This document shows, piece by piece, positions 35,513-44,945 of a stretch of DNA of 59,071 nucleotides. Under the pieces are notes generated by a model that saw only the letters and a program-made list of their open reading frames with translations, was not told the origin of the DNA and did no database searches. Made by a program: the position numbers and the translations under genes. Each line of letters opens with the position of its first letter. Position 1 is the first letter of the stretch. Source of the DNA: Pseudomonas putida (GTDB lineage Bacteria; Pseudomonadota; Gammaproteobacteria; Pseudomonadales; Pseudomonadaceae); the NCBI RefSeq assembly GCF_001941965.1, contig NZ_MKZO01000034.1, positions 1 to 59,071 of the forward strand. Direction: 5' to 3'.

Positions 35513-36825
35513 TTGGCCACCCGCTCTTTCGGCAGGCCCCAGAGAATCACAGCGACGCAGATCAGGCAGAACGGCGCCAGGGCGAGCATGCCCATGTAGG
35601 TGTTGCCGGTCAGGTCATTGATGTAGCCCACCAGCAACGGCGCGACCATGCCGCTCAACTGCCCGACGGTATTGATCGCCGCGATGCCACCGGCAATCGC
35701 CAGCCCGGCGAAGGCCTGCTGGGGAATGGTCCAGAAGATCGGGATGGCGATGAACACGCCGGCTGTGGCGAGAATCAGGAAGCTGGTCAGCAGCACATAG
35801 TGATCATTGAAGAAGCATGCGGCGAAGTAGCCGACGGCACCCACCGCCATGCACTGCCACAGGTACTTGCGCCGTTCGCCCGAGGCGTCGGAACGGCGGG
35901 TGACGATGATCATGCCGACGGCCGCGACCAGGTAGGGCAGGGCGGTGAGGAAGCCCACCGCCAGCTGGTTCTTCACCCCGGCCGAACTGATCAGGTGCGG
36001 CATCCAGAAATTCAGGCCGTAGCCGGTGAGCTTGATCATGAAGTAGATCACCGAGAGGATCGCCACCTCACGGGTGAAGATCACCTTGAGCAGCGAGGCA
36101 TGGATCGGCTTGCTCTCCTTGCGGTCGTTGTCGAGGTTGCGCTGGAGAATGTCCTTCTCCTGTTGGTTCAGCCATTTCGCCGACTGGATATCGCGGTCGA
36201 GACGGAACAGCACGATCACCCCGAGCAGCGCGCAGGGCAGCCCCGAGAGCACGAACAGCCAGTGCCAGCCGGCCAGGCCGAGGAAGCCGTTCATGTATTC
36301 GAGGATAAAGCCCGACACCGGCGCACCGAGCATCCCCGACAGCGGGATGGAGAGGAACCACAGGCCGTTCATGCTGGCGAGGTTCTTCTTCGGGAACCAG
36401 CAGGCGAGATAGAACAGCAGCGCCGGCCCGAACCCGGCTTCCATCACGCCGATCAAAAAGCGCAGGAAGTACAGGGTGTATTCGTTGTAGGCGAACACCA
36501 GGGCGGCGGTGGCCAGGCCCCAGGAGACCATGATCCGGCAGATCCAGCTGGGCGCGCCGTAGCGTTTCAGGCCGTAGCTGCTGGGCACTTCGAAGAGCAC
36601 GTAGCCGAAGAAGAAGATGCTCGCGGCAAAGCCGTAGGCCGCGTCGCTCAGGCCCAGTTCGGCCTGCATCTGGGTCTTGGCGAAGCTGATGTTGATGCGG
36701 TCGAAATACGAGAACAGGAAGCAGATGATCGTCAGCGGCAGGATGCGCCAGGCAACTCGGCGGTACAGCAGCAGTTCCTGCAGGTCGCGAGCGCCGTCGG
36801 TGGCACTCTGGGTCAGGGTGGCCAT
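35509..36825 (-). CDS. MFS transporter, anion:cation symporter type
   Basis: The 438-residue inner-membrane carrier has 12 predicted helices. After an N-terminal LLYRRVAWRILPLTIICFLF comes YFDRINISFAKTQM, the hallmark of the ACS/phthalate-tartrate group, then GYVLFEVPSSYGLKRYGAPSW. The ATG at 36825 has GGAG 9 bases upstream and is preferred to one five codons earlier. Members carry organic anions such as tartrate, glucarate or tricarballylate. The adjacent hydratase and aldolase point to a hydroxy- or unsaturated acid. Confidence 0.88.
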   Translation of the reverse strand: MATLTQSATDGARDLQELLLYRRVAWRILPLTIICFLFSYFDRINISFAKTQMQAELGLSDAAYGFAASIFFFGYVLFEVPSSYGLKRYGAPSWICRIMVSWGLATAALVFAYNEYTLYFLRFLIGVMEAGFGPALLFYLACWFPKKNLASMNGLWFLSIPLSGMLGAPVSGFILEYMNGFLGLAGWHWLFVLSGLPCALLGVIVLFRLDRDIQSAKWLNQQEKDILQRNLDNDRKESKPIHASLLKVIFTREVAILSVIYFMIKLTGYGLNFWMPHLISSAGVKNQLAVGFLTALPYLVAAVGMIIVTRRSDASGERRKYLWQCMAVGAVGYFAACFFNDHYVLLTSFLILATAGVFIAIPIFWTIPQQAFAGLAIAGGIAAINTVGQLSGMVAPLLVGYINDLTGNTYMGMLALAPFCLICVAVILWGLPKERVAK

Positions 36826-36890
36826 GGTGTATTTCTCCATTGTTGTAGTTGTCGGAGAGTCAGGGTGCTGCGCGCAGCAGCCATCGGTTT

Positions 36891-37373
36891 TCAGCGTTTC
36901 GGCAGGGCAAGCTCCTGTCGGGCCAGCAGCACGCCGTCCTCATCGGCGTACAGCCAGTCCCCGGGTTCGACGGACACGCCGCCCAGCAACAGGGGCACAT
37001 CGAGCTTGCCGCCCTCACGGTTATGCGAGCGCTGTGGCCAGGAGCCGAGGGCGAGGATGCCCAGCTCGAGGCTGGCCAGCGCATGGCGGTCACGGACATT
37101 ACCGTTGATCAGCACCCCGGCCCAGCCATTGGCCAGGGCCAATGCGCCAAGGCGATCACCCAGCAGGGCGCCGGGGTCGCCACCGGCTTCGATCACCAGC
37201 ACGCGCCCGGCGCCGGGCTCGGCCAGCTTCTGGCGGATCTCGCCATTGCAGCCGAGGGCGTAGAGTGTCACCACCGGCCCGCTGAACTGCCGCCGCGCGC
37301 CGAACCACTGCCAGTCGCCCGGCAGGATGCGCAGTTCGGCGCCATAGTGGTCGCAGAGATCGGCGGTGTTCAT
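36891..37373 (-). CDS. RraA-like class II pyruvate aldolase
   Basis: The 160-residue protein belongs to the RraA/HMG-CHA aldolase fold. Its active-site signature is ALLGDRLGALALANGWAGVL followed by INGNVRDRHAL, with the Arg-Asp pair used for substrate and metal binding. Relatives cleave 4-hydroxy-4-methyl(carboxy)-2-oxo acids to pyruvate plus a second oxo acid or decarboxylate oxaloacetate; others inhibit RNase E. Its ATG overlaps the hydratase stop (ATGA). Co-occurrence with a hydratase and carrier favours the aldolase role. Confidence 0.82.
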   Translation of the reverse strand: MNTADLCDHYGAELRILPGDWQWFGARRQFSGPVVTLYALGCNGEIRQKLAEPGAGRVLVIEAGGDPGALLGDRLGALALANGWAGVLINGNVRDRHALASLELGILALGSWPQRSHNREGGKLDVPLLLGGVSVEPGDWLYADEDGVLLARQELALPKR

Positions 37374-39316
37374 GCCACCTCCGCCTGCAGCTCGGCGAAG
37401 CTGGCAAGGCGGCCGAGCAGGGCGCTGGCGGCCACGGTGTAGGGGCTGCCGAGCCAGACCTGGCCCGGTCCGGAGCGACCGGGGAAGTTGCGGTTGATCG
37501 CGCTGATGGTGACCTGCTCGGCCCGCGTCGAGGACCCCGGCCCGCAGTTCGCGCAGGCGCCGCAGCCGGGCATGATCAGCTCGACGCCGACTTGCTGGAA
37601 GGTCTCCAGGTAGCCCTGTTCACGGCAGTAGTCACGCACCGCCAGGGTGCCGAATTGCAGGTACAGGCGGGTGTGGTCGGCCACCTTCAGGCCGCGCTTC
37701 AAGCCCCAGGCCAGCACCTCGTGGTAATAGTCGAAATCCTCGCGCTTGCCGGCGGTGCAGGAGCCGCCATAGGCGATATCCACGGCCACCGGGCCGTCCA
37801 GATCGTCGAGGGCCATGCCGTTGCCCGGGTCACCCGGCGCCGCCACCAGCGGCGACAGGCGGGAGCAGTCGATGACGATGCGTTCCTTGTACTCGGCGTG
37901 GGCATCGCTGAACAGCCAGTCCTCCAGCTCGATCTCGATGCCGCGCCGTTCACGCAGGAACTCCACCACCTTGCGGTCCGGCGCGACGATCCCGGTAAAG
38001 CCGCCCAGCTCGGCGACCATATTGGTCAGGGTCGCCCGCTCGTCGACCGACAGTGCGCGCACCGCTTCGCCGCAGTACTCGAACACCGCGCCGATGGCCT
38101 GGCCCTGGCGGATCGGCTCGCTGCGCAGCAGTTCGAGGACGATGTCCTTGGCGGTGACATCAGCGCGCAACCGGCCGGTCAGTTCCACCTTGATGGTTTC
38201 CGGCATGCGGCAGCGGATGAAGCCGGTGGCCCAGCTGTTGGCGATATCCGTGGCCCCGGCGCCGAAGGCCAGGCAGCCAAGGGCGCCCGAGTGCGGCGAG
38301 TGGGAGTCGGTGCCGACCACCACCTGGCCGGGCAGGGCATGGAGCTCGCTCATCAGCGCGTGGCAGATGCCTTCCGAACCGCTCTCGCCCTTCAGTGCGC
38401 CATGGGCCACCACCGGGTAGCGGCGGACGAATTCGTCATGGGCCGAGGCCAGGCCGCCGACCGCTGCCAGCAGGTTGTCGCGGATATGCGGGTAGCTCTG
38501 GTTGGCGAGGATCAGGTGGTCCTGGAAGGCGATGATTTCGTGGGGGCGGGCCAGCTCCAGGTGTTCACCGAAGGCTTCGTGCATGAAGTGCGCGCACATG
38601 CCGGTGAAGTAGTCGTGGCTGAAGCGCCAGTCGGCGGAGAGGAACAGGCCGTCGCCCCGTGCGACTTCGCCGGCAGGCGCGACGCGGCGGCGTTCGATGA
38701 TCTTTTCCACCAGGGTCAGGGGCCGGTGCGTCGGCAGCGGGTTGAAGACCTTCTCCGGCTGGCGTGGCAGGTGCAGCTTGCTGTAGGCCAGCAGGCCGCC
38801 GGCGCGGATCACTTCCTGGGTCACCGCATCGCGGCCGGTGAGGAACTCCTCCAGGTCGATGGCTTCGCCGTTGCGAATGCGCTCGATCAGGGAGAAATCG
38901 GTGGAGGTGTAGATGCCGATGTTGTCGCAGTTCTGCCGGTAGATGCGCTCGAAGCTCTCGGCGATGATCAGGCGGATGCCGGCGGACTTTTCCGCCAGCG
39001 GGCTCGACTCGCGGGACGAACCCTTGCCGTAGCGCTTGCCGGCCACGGTGATCTCGAAGCCGCCGTTTTTCACCGCGTCGTTGCCGATGGGCAGTTGGCC
39101 TTCGGTCTTGAAACCGACGTAGGGGTAGGTACCCAGGCGTGAGTCGTAGGTCATCATGATCACCACCGGGGTGATCTCGTCGGTGGAGATGTTGTCGCGC
39201 AGGGGCAGGGCGTCGGCGAGGGCCAGGTCGCGCCCGCCGAGCTGCTCGCTGACGGTCTGATGGCTGCAGGACAGGAAAAGAAAACGGCCGGCGAATTGAA
39301 TTTTTCTTGTAGTCAT
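37370..39316 (-). CDS. Aconitase-superfamily hydratase with swapped domain order
   Basis: The 648-residue [4Fe-4S] hydro-lyase carries the LeuD-like swivelling domain at the N-terminus (RDNISTDEITP and GKRYGKGSSRESSPLAEKSA, about residues 35-150) and the LeuC/aconitase-like catalytic part at the C-terminus (VVVGTDSHSPHSGALGCLAF, AYGGSCTAGKREDFDYY, PGCGACANCGPGSS, NRNFPGRSG). The three cluster cysteines are present. This order is the reverse of AcnA. The ATG at 39316 follows GAGGAG. It leads the operon with the aldolase, MFS carrier and porin. Substrate unknown; a methylated or carboxylated maleate/aconitate-like acid is inferred. Confidence 0.85.
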   Translation of the reverse strand: MTTRKIQFAGRFLFLSCSHQTVSEQLGGRDLALADALPLRDNISTDEITPVVIMMTYDSRLGTYPYVGFKTEGQLPIGNDAVKNGGFEITVAGKRYGKGSSRESSPLAEKSAGIRLIIAESFERIYRQNCDNIGIYTSTDFSLIERIRNGEAIDLEEFLTGRDAVTQEVIRAGGLLAYSKLHLPRQPEKVFNPLPTHRPLTLVEKIIERRRVAPAGEVARGDGLFLSADWRFSHDYFTGMCAHFMHEAFGEHLELARPHEIIAFQDHLILANQSYPHIRDNLLAAVGGLASAHDEFVRRYPVVAHGALKGESGSEGICHALMSELHALPGQVVVGTDSHSPHSGALGCLAFGAGATDIANSWATGFIRCRMPETIKVELTGRLRADVTAKDIVLELLRSEPIRQGQAIGAVFEYCGEAVRALSVDERATLTNMVAELGGFTGIVAPDRKVVEFLRERRGIEIELEDWLFSDAHAEYKERIVIDCSRLSPLVAAPGDPGNGMALDDLDGPVAVDIAYGGSCTAGKREDFDYYHEVLAWGLKRGLKVADHTRLYLQFGTLAVRDYCREQGYLETFQQVGVELIMPGCGACANCGPGSSTRAEQVTISAINRNFPGRSGPGQVWLGSPYTVAASALLGRLASFAELQAEVA

Positions 39317-39412
39317 AGTTATCTCCTCAACGCCCTGCATGTTAGGAACTGTGCAGCAGGGGCTGTAGTGATGAATATTCACGGCCGCCATCACCAAATA
39401 TCGGGACCCTCC

Positions 39413-40309
39413 ATGCAAACCCTCTGGCGCTTCGATCCGACCTCGCTGAAGCTGTTTATCGCCGCCTGCGACGAAGGCAGCATCGCCCGCGCCGCCGAGC
39501 GCGAAAGCATGGTGCCGTCGGCGGTGAGCAAGCGCATTGGCGAGCTGGAAGAGGCGGTGGGCGCGCCCTTGCTGTACCGGCACCAGAAGGGCATCGAGCC
39601 GACCCCGGCGGGGATCTGCCTGCTCGGGCATGCCCGGCATGTGCTGGAGGAGCTGGCGCGGATGAGTGCCGACCTGTCGCAGTTCGCCAGTGGCGATCGC
39701 GGGCATATCCGTATCAGCGCCAACCGTTCGAGCATCATTCAGTTTTTGCCCGAGGACCTGAGCCGGTTCCAGCGGGCGCATCCGAATATCGCCATCGAGT
39801 TGCAGGAGCGCACCAGCGAGCAGGTGGGCGACGACGTGCTGGGCAACCAGGCTGACCTGGGGATTGGTGCGGACCTGACCGGGCTGGCGGACAAGGGCTT
39901 GCGAGTGCAGGACTATCGCTCGGACCAGTTGGTGCTGATCGTCCCGGCCGGGCATGCGCTGGCGGGGCTGGAGCGGGTGCAGTTCGCCGAGACGCTGGGG
40001 TATGGGCATATCGCGCTGCACCGCGACAGCCCGCTGTACCGCATGCTCGACAAGGCCGCGCGGGCGGCGCGCAAGAGCATTCGCTACGGGATTCATCTGC
40101 AGAGCTTCGACGCGGTGTGCCGGATGGTGCAGGCGGACCTGGGGATTGCGGTGATTCCGCGGCGGGCGGTGAGCTTGCAGCCCGAGGGCGCCGGGTTGGT
40201 GTGTGTGCCGTTGGCGGATGAATGGGCGGTGAGGCGGTTCCAGATTGTCAGTCGGGGAGAGGGGTATTTGTCGGCGGTGTGCCGGGGTTTCCTGGATTTC
40301 CTGGCTTGA
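39413..40309 (+). CDS. LysR-family regulator, divergent from the hydratase operon
   Basis: The 298-residue regulator has an N-terminal winged helix (FDPTSLKLFIAACDEGSIAR and VPSAVSKRIGELEEAVGAPL) and a co-inducer domain. The ATG at 39413 gives MQTLWRFDPTSLK. ATGs at 39371 and 39260 are in frame but extend into the promoter region. The 96-base divergent gap to the hydratase start is the usual LysR control site, so the hydratase operon is its likely target, with the pathway substrate as inducer. Confidence 0.88.
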   Translation: MQTLWRFDPTSLKLFIAACDEGSIARAAERESMVPSAVSKRIGELEEAVGAPLLYRHQKGIEPTPAGICLLGHARHVLEELARMSADLSQFASGDRGHIRISANRSSIIQFLPEDLSRFQRAHPNIAIELQERTSEQVGDDVLGNQADLGIGADLTGLADKGLRVQDYRSDQLVLIVPAGHALAGLERVQFAETLGYGHIALHRDSPLYRMLDKAARAARKSIRYGIHLQSFDAVCRMVQADLGIAVIPRRAVSLQPEGAGLVCVPLADEWAVRRFQIVSRGEGYLSAVCRGFLDFLA

Positions 40310-40328
40310 TTTGATGTTGCTGCTGATG

Positions 40329-40360
40329 GCCTCATCGCTGGCTTGCCAGCGATGAGGCCA
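40329..40360. terminator. Perfect 14-bp palindrome (family B REP) between convergent genes
   Basis: GGCCTCATCGCTGG and CCAGCGATGAGGCC pair perfectly around a CTTG loop. Placed between the LysR stop (40309) and the oxidoreductase stop (40378), it can serve both transcripts as a 3'-end hairpin. No T run is present. Confidence 0.7.
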
Positions 40361-40377
40361 TTAGCAACACAGCAGCT

Positions 40378-43300
40378 TCAGACCTGAGTCACCTGAATCC
40401 TCTGCGCACCGACCTCATGAAACCGCGGCCCATTACGCCATTCATCCAGCAACCGCTCCTTCTCCTGCCCCGCATTCCCCAGGTAGCGGTCCTTCACCGG
40501 CCCATACCCCCGCACCGCATCCGGCAACCGCGCGAGCTTCACCGCCAGTTCCAGATTGTCCGCCCGCAGCCCGTGCTCCACTTCATCCAGCAGTGCCTCG
40601 TAAGCGCGCAGCCATTCCAGCTCGACCTTGCGCTCGTGGGTCCGGGCAAACGGGTCGAGCCAGGTATTGCGGATCCGCCGCACCTTCGCCAGCACCTTGA
40701 AGCCCTTCATCATCCACGGCCCGTAACTGGCCTTCTTGCCCTTGTTGAACACCGGTGGCGCCAGGTGGAAGTTGAGCCGGTAATCGCCCTCGAACGTCTC
40801 CTCGACCTTCTTCAGGAAATCTCCCTGGGTAAACAACCGCGCCACCTCGTACTCATCCTTGATCGCCAGCACTTTGAAGTAGTGCCGCGCCACCGCCTCG
40901 GACAATGAACCGGGAGCACCACGCAGCTTTGTCTCGGCAGCGATAAAGCGCTCCACCCGTGCCTTGTAGCGTTGCGCAAAAGCCGCATCCTGATACTCGA
41001 CAAGCTGCTCCACCCGCCGCGCTACCACCTCGTCGAGGCTCTGCGACAACGCCGGTCCGGTCGCCTTGCGCAGCAATTGCCGCACCCGCGGCAGATCTAC
41101 CGCCGCTCTGCGGCCCCAGAGAAACGCCGCCTTGTTGAACGGCACCGCCGCGCCATTGATCTCGATGGCCTGCAACAGCGCTGCCTCGCCTACCGGCAGC
41201 CAGCCTTTCTGGCAGGCGAAGCCGAGCATGAAGGTGTTGGTCGCGATCGAATCCCCCATCAGCGCCGTCGCCAGACGACTGGCATCGATGAACTCGGCCT
41301 GGCCTTCGCCCACCGCCTCGCGGATCTGCCCGTTCATTGCGGCGGTCGGGAACTGCGTATCCGGATGCCGCTGCAGATCCCCGGTTTCCGCCTGCCGGGC
41401 GAAGTTGCGCACGAAGGCGCTGGTCAGGCTTTCCTCGCTGTTGACCAGGGCATGGGTCACGCCCTGGCGCAGCTTCGACAGGGTCTCGGCATTGGCACTG
41501 ACCACCAGGTCGCAACCCAGCAGCAGGTTGGCCTCGCCCTCGGCAATCCGCGGTGCATGCAGCTCTTCCTGGCGGCGGGCGATACGGATATGCGACCACA
41601 CGGCGCCGCCTTTCTGCGCCATCCCGGCCATGTCCAGATTGAGCGTGCCTTTGCCCTCGATGAAAGCGGCCATGCCCAGCAGCGCGCCAATGGTCACCAC
41701 GCCGGTACCGCCGACCCCGGTGATCAGGATGCTGCACGGTTGTTCCAGGCTGGCCAGCTGCGGCGTCGGCAGAGCCCAGTCATCGGTTTGCGCCAGGGCC
41801 TTGGGCTTGCGCAGGCTGCCGCCTTCGATGGTGACGAAGCTCGGGCAGAAGCCGTTGAGGCAGGTGAAGTCCTTGTTGCACGAAGACTGGTCGATGGCGC
41901 GCTTGTTGCCGAACTCGGTCTCGACGCTGGTCACCGACATGCAGTTGGACTTGCTGCTGCAATCGCCACAGCCCTCGCACACCGCTTCGTTGATCAGCAC
42001 CCGGCGGGCCGGGTCGGGGAACTTGCCGCGCTTGCGACGGCGGCGTTTTTCCGCGGCGCAGGTCTGGTCGTAGATGATCGCCGAGACGCCTTTGAACTCG
42101 CGCAACTCTTTCTGCACGTCGTCCATCCTGTCGCGCCGCAGCACCGGTACGCCGGCCGCGAGGTCGGTGATCTGCGCATAGCGCGTGGTGTCGTCGGTGA
42201 CCACGACAATGCGTCCGACCCCTTCGGCAGCCAGTTGCCGGGAGATCTGCGGCACCGTCAGGGTGCCGTCCACCGGCTGCCCGCCGGTCATGGCCACGGC
42301 GTCGTTGTAGAGGATCTTGTAGGTGATGTTGACCTTGGCCGCGACCGACGCGCGGATTGCCAGCAGCCCGGAGTGGAAGTAGGTGCCGTCGCCGAGGTTG
42401 GCGAACACGTGGGGCGTTTCGGTGAACGGCGCCTGGCCGATCCAGGCCACGCCTTCGCCGCCCATCTGGCTGAAGGTCTTGGTCTGCGGATAGATCCACG
42501 CCGCCATGTAGTGACAGCCGATTCCGGCCAGCGCGCGGCTGCCTTCCGGGACCTGGGTCGAGCTGTTGTGCGGGCAGCCGGAGCAGTAGTGCGGCACGCG
42601 GTCCATCAGGGTGTCGAAGCGTTGCTGGGCCGAAAGCTGGGCGTCCAGCACCGCCAGGCATACCTGCAATTCACCGCTCTGGTGATGGCCGAGGATGCGC
42701 TTGGCCAGGGCCCGGGCGATCTGCGCCGGGGTCAGGTCGCTGGTGGCCGGTAGCAGCCAGTCGGTGTGCGGCCGGGTCCATTCGCCCTTGTCGTCGAACT
42801 TGCCGACGATGCGCGGGCGCACGTCCGCGCGCCAGTTGTACAGCTCTTCCTTGAGCTGGTACTCGAGCATATGGCGCTTCTCTTCCACCACCACGATCTC
42901 GTCCAGGCCCTCGGCGAACTGGCGCACGCCCTCGGCATCCAGCGGCCAGACCATGCCGACCTTGTACACCCGCAAACCGATCTGCGCGGCACGGGTGTCG
43001 TCGATGCCGAGGATCTTCAGGGCCTGGCACACGTCCAGGTAGGACTTGCCCGAGGTGACGATGCCGATCCGCGCCTTGGGCGAATCCATGACGATACGGT
43101 CCAGGCCATTGGCCCGGGCATAAGCGGCGGCTGCGTAGAGCTTGTGTTCCAGCAGGCGTTGTTCCTGGGCCAGGGGCGGGTCGGGCCAACGGATATTCAG
43201 GCCGCCCTCGGGCAACGGGAAGTCGGGGATCAGCGGCTGCACCCGGTTCAGGTCGATATCCACCACGGCGCCGCTTTCCACGGTATCGGCCACCGCCTTC

Positions 43301-43896
43301 ATCGCCACCCAGCAGCCGGAATAGCGCGACATGGCAAAGCCGTGCAGGCCGTAGTCGAGGTATTCCTGCACGCCGGACGGTGCCAGCACCGGCATCATCA
43401 CCGCCTTGAAGATGTGTTCGGTCTGGTGCGGCAGGGAGGAGGAGCGGGCGCCATGGTCGTCGCCGGCAATCGCCAGCACGCCGCCGAACTGCGAGGTGCC
43501 GGCGGCATTGGCATGGCGGAACACATCGCCGCAGCGGTCCACGCCCGGGCCCTTGCCGTACCAGATGCCGAACACACCGTCGTAGCTGGCGCCCTCGAAC
43601 AGGTTCACCTGCTGGGTGCCCCACAGCGAGGTGGCGGCGAGGTCCTCGTTGAGGCCGGGATGGAATTTCACCTTCTGCGTCTGCAGATGCTCGCGGGCCT
43701 TCCACAGTGCCTGGTCGAAGCCGCCCAGGGGCGAGCCGCGGTAGCCGGAAATGAAGCCGGCGGTGTTCAGGCCGGCGGCGAGGTCGCGCTGGCGCTGCAT
43801 CAGCGGCAGCCGCACCAGCGCCTGGACGCCGGTCATCAGCACCTTGCCGGTTGCCTGGGTGTATTTGTCGTCCAGCGTGGGAAGCACGGTACTCAT
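40378..43896 (-). CDS. Indolepyruvate ferredoxin oxidoreductase, fused alpha-beta-gamma type
   Basis: The 1172-residue enzyme oxidatively decarboxylates aryl- or branched 2-oxo acids to acyl-CoA. Order: pyrimidine-binding and core domains (GVQALVRLPLMQRQRD, GFISGYRGSPLGGFD), the TPP-binding domain (VPHYCSGCPHNSST, FANLGDGTYFHSGLLA, ILYNDAVAMTGGQP), a Cys-rich segment (EAVCEGCGDCSSKSNC, NKDFTCLNGFCPSF), then the gamma domain (ILITGVGGTGVVTIGALLG and DMAGMAQKGGAVWSH). The ATG at 43896 follows GGAGG; a TTG two codons earlier is less likely. It is divergent from the LysR gene at 44025. Confidence 0.92.
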   Translation of the reverse strand: MSTVLPTLDDKYTQATGKVLMTGVQALVRLPLMQRQRDLAAGLNTAGFISGYRGSPLGGFDQALWKAREHLQTQKVKFHPGLNEDLAATSLWGTQQVNLFEGASYDGVFGIWYGKGPGVDRCGDVFRHANAAGTSQFGGVLAIAGDDHGARSSSLPHQTEHIFKAVMMPVLAPSGVQEYLDYGLHGFAMSRYSGCWVAMKAVADTVESGAVVDIDLNRVQPLIPDFPLPEGGLNIRWPDPPLAQEQRLLEHKLYAAAAYARANGLDRIVMDSPKARIGIVTSGKSYLDVCQALKILGIDDTRAAQIGLRVYKVGMVWPLDAEGVRQFAEGLDEIVVVEEKRHMLEYQLKEELYNWRADVRPRIVGKFDDKGEWTRPHTDWLLPATSDLTPAQIARALAKRILGHHQSGELQVCLAVLDAQLSAQQRFDTLMDRVPHYCSGCPHNSSTQVPEGSRALAGIGCHYMAAWIYPQTKTFSQMGGEGVAWIGQAPFTETPHVFANLGDGTYFHSGLLAIRASVAAKVNITYKILYNDAVAMTGGQPVDGTLTVPQISRQLAAEGVGRIVVVTDDTTRYAQITDLAAGVPVLRRDRMDDVQKELREFKGVSAIIYDQTCAAEKRRRRKRGKFPDPARRVLINEAVCEGCGDCSSKSNCMSVTSVETEFGNKRAIDQSSCNKDFTCLNGFCPSFVTIEGGSLRKPKALAQTDDWALPTPQLASLEQPCSILITGVGGTGVVTIGALLGMAAFIEGKGTLNLDMAGMAQKGGAVWSHIRIARRQEELHAPRIAEGEANLLLGCDLVVSANAETLSKLRQGVTHALVNSEESLTSAFVRNFARQAETGDLQRHPDTQFPTAAMNGQIREAVGEGQAEFIDASRLATALMGDSIATNTFMLGFACQKGWLPVGEAALLQAIEINGAAVPFNKAAFLWGRRAAVDLPRVRQLLRKATGPALSQSLDEVVARRVEQLVEYQDAAFAQRYKARVERFIAAETKLRGAPGSLSEAVARHYFKVLAIKDEYEVARLFTQGDFLKKVEETFEGDYRLNFHLAPPVFNKGKKASYGPWMMKGFKVLAKVRRIRNTWLDPFARTHERKVELEWLRAYEALLDEVEHGLRADNLELAVKLARLPDAVRGYGPVKDRYLGNAGQEKERLLDEWRNGPRFHEVGAQRIQVTQV

Positions 43897-44024
43897 GGCC
43901 AATCCTCCAGTTTCTTGTTGTTCAGGCGACCGTGGAGGCGGTGCGCTGATTTGCGCTGGAGTCTATGAAGGTGGCCGGGTTATCGTAAATTCATAAAAAA
44001 TGCGAACAGGTATCAGAAAAGCAA

Positions 44025-44936
44025 ATGTCCACTCGCAACGATATCTCCATGCGCCAGCTCCGCTACTTCGTCGCGGCGGCGGAATTGGGCCAGTTTTCCC
44101 AGGCGGCGCTGACCGTGCATGTGTCGCAGTCGGCGATCACCGCGGCGGTCAGCCAGTTGGAGGACATGCTTGGCGTGCGCCTGTTCGAGCGCCTGCCTCA
44201 TGGGGTGAGCCTCACGGCCGAAGGGCACAAGTTCTACCGGCATGCCCGGCATATTCTCGACACCCTGCAGGACGCCGTGGCCCAGCCGCTGTTCCAGCGC
44301 GACAGCCTGGCGGGCACGGCGCGGGTCGGGGCGTCGTACACCGTGCTGGGGTATTTCCTGCCGACCTTGCTGGCGCGCTTCAAGCGCAGTTACCCGCAGG
44401 TGGAGATCGACCTGATCGACATGGACCGGCAGGGGATCGAGCGTGGGGTGGCCAGTGGCGAGCTGGATTTGGGGCTGACCATCCTGTCCAACGTCGATGC
44501 GGCGCAGCCGTTCGAGCGGCATGTGCTGATGCGCTCGCGCAGGCAGTTATGGCTGGCCAGTGATCACCCGCTGATGGCGCTGGAGAGCGTGACCCTGGCG
44601 GATATCGCCGGGCATGCGTACCTGATCGCGACGATGGACGAGGGGGAGCGTTCGGCGATGCGCTATTGGCAGGCGGCGGGGCTGGAGCCGCGGGTGGCGT
44701 TTCGCACGACCTCGGTGGAGGCGTTGCGCGGGCTGGTGGCCCATGGGTTCGGGGTGACCATTCTCTCGGACATGATCTACCGGCCCTGGTCGCTGGAGGG
44801 CAAGCGCATCGAGGCGCGGCCGGTGGCGGGGAACGTGCCGCCGATGGAGCTGGGGTTGATCTGGCAGGGGCAGCGGGAGATGCCGGAGGCGGCGCGGGCG
44901 TTTCAGCAGTTTCTGATTTCGGCGACGCATGTGTAG
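44025..44936 (+). CDS. LysR-family regulator, divergent from the ferredoxin oxidoreductase
   Basis: The 303-residue regulator has an N-terminal winged helix (MRQLRYFVAAAELGQFSQAA and HVSQSAITAAVSQLEDMLGV) and an effector domain. The 128-base gap to the divergent oxidoreductase should hold its operator. It shares recognisable C-terminal sequence with the polyamine-cluster LysR (DM.YRPWSLEG...IEARP), so the two are paralogues. The inducer is unknown; an aromatic 2-oxo acid or related amino acid is a reasonable guess. Confidence 0.87.
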   Translation: MSTRNDISMRQLRYFVAAAELGQFSQAALTVHVSQSAITAAVSQLEDMLGVRLFERLPHGVSLTAEGHKFYRHARHILDTLQDAVAQPLFQRDSLAGTARVGASYTVLGYFLPTLLARFKRSYPQVEIDLIDMDRQGIERGVASGELDLGLTILSNVDAAQPFERHVLMRSRRQLWLASDHPLMALESVTLADIAGHAYLIATMDEGERSAMRYWQAAGLEPRVAFRTTSVEALRGLVAHGFGVTILSDMIYRPWSLEGKRIEARPVAGNVPPMELGLIWQGQREMPEAARAFQQFLISATHV

Positions 44937-44945
44937 TGGGCTTTC

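Noticed and set aside
39317..40096. Upstream extension of the aconitase-type hydratase frame
   Set aside because: It runs antisense through the LysR gene. The ATG at 39316 with GAGGAG gives a sensible N-terminus.
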